Source: Dietzia sp032248695 (GTDB taxonomy: Bacteria; Actinomycetota; Actinomycetes; Mycobacteriales; Mycobacteriaceae). Taken from it: a stretch of 64,000 bases of DNA. The notes beneath the pieces were generated by a model. It saw only the letters and a list, made by a program, of their open reading frames with translations, was not told the origin of the DNA and did no database searches. A program made the position numbers and the translations under genes. Positions 61,054 to 64,000 of the stretch are shown one piece after another (the first letter of the stretch is position 1; each line of letters opens with the position of its first letter). Where the stretch lies: the NCBI RefSeq assembly GCF_032248695.1, contig NZ_JAVHXC010000002.1:1-64000 (forward strand), read 5' to 3'.

Positions 61054-64000
61054 CGCGCCGGCGTGGTCTCGGGCTGGATCACCGGGTTCGAGCCCTCCGG
61101 GTGCCCGGCCATCGCGGTGAGGAAGTCGGCGGCGTACTGCAGCATCTCGTCGTCGCGGGCCTTCTCCCCACCCGCGCCGGCCCGCGCGCCGGCGGCCTTG
61201 GGCAGCGGCAGCAGCACCGTCTTCTGCGTGGCCCGGTACTGCGCGGCCGGGTACATGCGCTTGAGCCGCATCTGCTGCGAGTCCAGCAGCTCGAGCGGGC
61301 CCACGCGCAGGCGGGAACCGGCCAGGACGATCTCGCGCACCCGGTACTTCTGCGCCACGAGCCGCAGCCGCGCCACCGACACCACGCGCCGCGCCTCGGC
61401 GGGCAGCGGGCCGTAGCGGTCGAGCAGCTCCTCGACCACGGCGTCGATGTCCGCGGGCTCGCGCGCCTGCGAGAGCTTGCGGTACGCCTCCAGCCGCAGC
61501 CGGTCGCCGTCGACGTACTCCACGGGGATGTAGGCGTCGACGGGCAGCTCGATGCGGATCTCGCCCAGTTCCTCCTGGGTCTCGACCGTCTCGCCGTCGG
61601 CGATCGCACGGTACGCCTCGACCGCCTCGCCCACCAGACGGATGTAGAGGTCGAACCCGACGCCGGCGATGTGACCGGACTGCTCGGCGCCCAGCACGTT
61701 GCCCGCGCCGCGCAGCTCGAGGTCCTTCATCGCCACGGCCATACCGGCGCCGAGGTCGTTGTTCTGCGCGATCGTCGCGAGCCGGTCGTAGGCGGTCTCG
61801 GTGAGCGGCTTCTCCGGGTCGTAGAGGAAGTAGGCGTAACCGCGCTCGCGGGAGCGGCCCACGCGCCCGCGCAGCTGGTGCATCTGCGACAGGCCCAGCT
61901 GGTCGGAGCGGTCCACGATGAGGGTATTGGCGTTGGAGATGTCCAGGCCGGTCTCGACGATGGTCGTGCACACCAGAACGTCGTACTCGCGGTTCCAGAA
62001 GCCGCCGACGGTCTGCTCGAGCTGCTCCTCCCCCATCTGCCCGTGCGCCACCACCACGCGCGCCTCGGGGACCAGGTCGCGGATCTTGGCCGCGGTGGAG
62101 TCGATGGTCCGCACGCGGTTGTGGACGTAGAAGATCTGCCCCTCGCGCAGCAGCTCGCGCCGGATGGCGGCCGCGACGTGCTTGTCCGAATACGCGCCCA
62201 CGTAGGTCAGGACGGGCAGCCGCTCCTCGGGCGGGGTCTGGATCTGGCTCATCTCGCGGATGCCGGCCAGCGACATCTCGAGCGTGCGCGGGATCGGGGT
62301 GGCGGACATGGTGAGCACGTCCACGTGGGTGCGCAGGGAGGTGATGTGCTCCTTGTGCTCCACGCCGAAGCGCTGCTCCTCGTCCACGATCACCAGACCG
62401 AGCTGCTTCCACCGCACACCGGTCGCGAGCAGGCGGTGGGTACCGATCACGATGTCCACGGTCCCGTCGGCCAAGCCCTTGAGGATCTCCTTGGCCTCGG
62501 CGTCCGAGGTGAAGCGGCTCAGTCCCTTGACGGTGACGGGGAAGCCGGTCATGCGCTCGGTGAAGGTGGCCAGGTGCTGCTGCGCGAGCAGCGTGGTGGG
62601 CACGAGCACCGCGACCTGCGTGCCGTCCTGCACGGCCTTGAACGCGGCGCGCACGGCGACCTCGGTCTTGCCGTAGCCGACGTCGCCCACCACCACGCGG
62701 TCCATGGGGGCGGACTTCTCCATGTCCCCCTTGACCTCCTCGATCGCGGTGAGCTGGTCGACGGTCTCGGTGAACGGGAACGCGTCCTCCATCTCCCGCT
62801 GCCAGGGGGTGTCCGGGCCGAAGGCGCGACCGGGCGCGGACTGCCGCTTGGCGTAGAGCTGCACGAGCTCGGTGGCGATCTCGCGGACCGCCTTGCGGGC
62901 CTTTCGCTTGGTGTTCTGCCAGTCGGCGCCGCCCATCTTGCTCAGCGTGGGGGCCTCGCCGCCCACGTAGCGGCTGAGCTGGCCGAGCGACTCCATCGGC
63001 ACGTACAGCCGGTCCCCGGCGGCACCGCGCTTGCCGGGCGCGTACTCGATGACCAGGTACTCGCGCCGCGAGGAGCCGTCACCGCCGCGCACCTGCCGCT
63101 CGACCATCTCGACGAAGCGGCCGATGCCGTGCTGGTCGTGGACCACCAGGTCGCCGGCCTTGAGGGCCAGCGGGTCGACCTGGTTGCGCCGCTTGGAGTG
63201 GCGGGCCTTGGGGCGCGCCGTGGAACCGAGTCGGTTGCCGGTGAGGTCGGTCTCGGAGACGACGACGAGGTCGCCGGACGCCCCGTCGGCGCCGCCGGTG
63301 AGCGTGAACCCGGCGTGCAGGATCGCCTCGTAGACCGACACCAGGCCGGGGGCGGGCTCGGCGCCCGGTTGCGCGGCGGTGGAGGGGACCCCGGCCTCGG
63401 AGAGCCGTTCCAGGATGCGGGTGACGGTGCCGTGGCCGGGCACGACCATCGCGGCCCGGCCGCCGGAGCCGACGAGGGCGCGCAGGCGGACGAACATGGC
63501 CTCCATCTCGGAGTCCTTGCCGCGCGGGGCGGGCGGGTCGCCGGCCTCCACGGCCAGCAGCAGTCCGTCCTCGGGGTCGGTGAGGAATCCGGGCGGGACG
63601 AGTTGCCACCACGCGCGGCCGGCGGCGGTGGCCTCCTCGCGCACGGCGGAGAAGGTGCGGTAGCCCGACCCGGACAGGTCGAGGGTCTCACTGTCCACGG
63701 GGGCGTCGCCGCCCATGGTGGCGGCGGTCCACGAGGCCTCGAGGAACTCCCGGCCCGCGGAGGCGAGGTCGGCGGCGCGGCGGCGGACCTTGTCCGGGTC
63801 GCACACCACCACGCGGGTCGAGGAGGGCATGAGCATCGGCAGCGTGGTCATCTCGCCGGGGACGAGCACGGAGGTCAGGGCCTCCATGCCGTCCCGCGGG
63901 ATGCCCTCGGCCAGCGAGTCCAGCAGCTCGGCGAGGGTGGGGTTGGCGCGGTGCTCGGCGGCCAGCTCGCCCGCGCGGGCGCGGACGTCGTCGTCGAGCA
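61050..64000 (-). CDS. mfd: Transcription-repair coupling factor Mfd (5' end outside window)
   Basis: These 983 C-terminal residues belong to a protein usually near 1200 aa; the N-terminus lies beyond the right edge. Mfd removes stalled RNA polymerase and recruits UvrA. Visible parts are the UvrB-like domain remnant and the RNA polymerase interaction domain with HDQHGIGRFVEM and EYLVIEYA. The translocase follows, with Walker A GDVGYGKTE, motif II DEEQRFG, MSATPIPRTLEM, and QLRGRVGRSRERGYAY. The C-terminal TRCF domain ends the protein. The stop overlaps mazG by four bases. Confidence 0.97.
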   Translation of the reverse strand, partial: LDDDVRARAGELAAEHRANPTLAELLDSLAEGIPRDGMEALTSVLVPGEMTTLPMLMPSSTRVVVCDPDKVRRRAADLASAGREFLEASWTAATMGGDAPVDSETLDLSGSGYRTFSAVREEATAAGRAWWQLVPPGFLTDPEDGLLLAVEAGDPPAPRGKDSEMEAMFVRLRALVGSGGRAAMVVPGHGTVTRILERLSEAGVPSTAAQPGAEPAPGLVSVYEAILHAGFTLTGGADGASGDLVVVSETDLTGNRLGSTARPKARHSKRRNQVDPLALKAGDLVVHDQHGIGRFVEMVERQVRGGDGSSRREYLVIEYAPGKRGAAGDRLYVPMESLGQLSRYVGGEAPTLSKMGGADWQNTKRKARKAVREIATELVQLYAKRQSAPGRAFGPDTPWQREMEDAFPFTETVDQLTAIEEVKGDMEKSAPMDRVVVGDVGYGKTEVAVRAAFKAVQDGTQVAVLVPTTLLAQQHLATFTERMTGFPVTVKGLSRFTSDAEAKEILKGLADGTVDIVIGTHRLLATGVRWKQLGLVIVDEEQRFGVEHKEHITSLRTHVDVLTMSATPIPRTLEMSLAGIREMSQIQTPPEERLPVLTYVGAYSDKHVAAAIRRELLREGQIFYVHNRVRTIDSTAAKIRDLVPEARVVVAHGQMGEEQLEQTVGGFWNREYDVLVCTTIVETGLDISNANTLIVDRSDQLGLSQMHQLRGRVGRSRERGYAYFLYDPEKPLTETAYDRLATIAQNNDLGAGMAVAMKDLELRGAGNVLGAEQSGHIAGVGFDLYIRLVGEAVEAYRAIADGETVETQEELGEIRIELPVDAYIPVEYVDGDRLRLEAYRKLSQAREPADIDAVVEELLDRYGPLPAEARRVVSVARLRLVAQKYRVREIVLAGSRLRVGPLELLDSQQMRLKRMYPAAQYRATQKTVLLPLPKAAGARAGAGGEKARDDEMLQYAADFLTAMAGHPEGSNPVIQPETTPAR

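Noticed and set aside
1..64000. CRISPR array or cas genes
   Set aside because: No regularly spaced short repeats or Cas-like proteins were seen while reading the window.

Overview
The window is high-GC DNA from an actinobacterium of the order Mycobacteriales, most likely Dietzia or a close relative (inference). The right half carries the chromosomal block mfd-mazG-lpqU-eno-divIC-DUF501-ppx-tRNA-Leu, which is also known from Mycobacterium (Rv1020-Rv1026). Here it lies on the minus strand and accessory genes have been inserted into it.

Positions 1-35,460 form a defence island. It abuts the 3' end of a tRNA-Leu(TAA) gene at 35,508-35,581. On the minus strand is a Wadjet-type plasmid-defence operon, jetA-jetB-jetC (6507 to 930). 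In place of the usual jetD nuclease it is followed by a small PD-(D/E)XK-like protein. Across an 0.9-kb divergent regulatory region runs a plus-strand operon of very large genes (7,399-32,977). They encode a SNF2-type helicase (DrmD-like), a 1541-aa adenine-type DNA methyltransferase (DrmMI/PglX-like), a 2171-aa DUF1998-type helicase with a nuclease-like tail, a UvrD-like helicase with an N-terminal RelE-like domain, a 1473-aa DruH-like protein, and a second DUF1998-type helicase. That last gene is interrupted by a single in-frame TAG. The junctions overlap or are separated by only a few bases, so the set looks co-translated. It reads as a DISARM-like module joined to a Druantia-type-III-like module. 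A GmrSD-type modification-dependent restriction enzyme (33,025-35,460) closes the island.

Positions 35,508-40,186 hold the tRNA, ppx, DUF501, divIC/ftsB, eno and a parDE toxin-antitoxin pair. From 40.4 to 48.7 kb there is a phage-type SNF2 helicase with a coupled leader peptide, an orphan peptide-binding lipoprotein, a small membrane protein, a flavodoxin-like protein, and a heterodimeric ABC exporter whose two nucleotide-binding domains have complementary lesions.

Positions 48.8-64.0 kb hold a DHFR-like reductase, the LpqU-like transglycosylase, a TetR/MpaB-oxygenase divergent pair with a clear operator, a CmtR-like metal sensor with its P-type ATPase, a SatD-like/membrane protein pair, a GNAT enzyme, an FMN-dependent lactate-oxidising enzyme, a sodium:solute symporter with a 43-aa companion, mazG, and mfd, which runs off the right edge.
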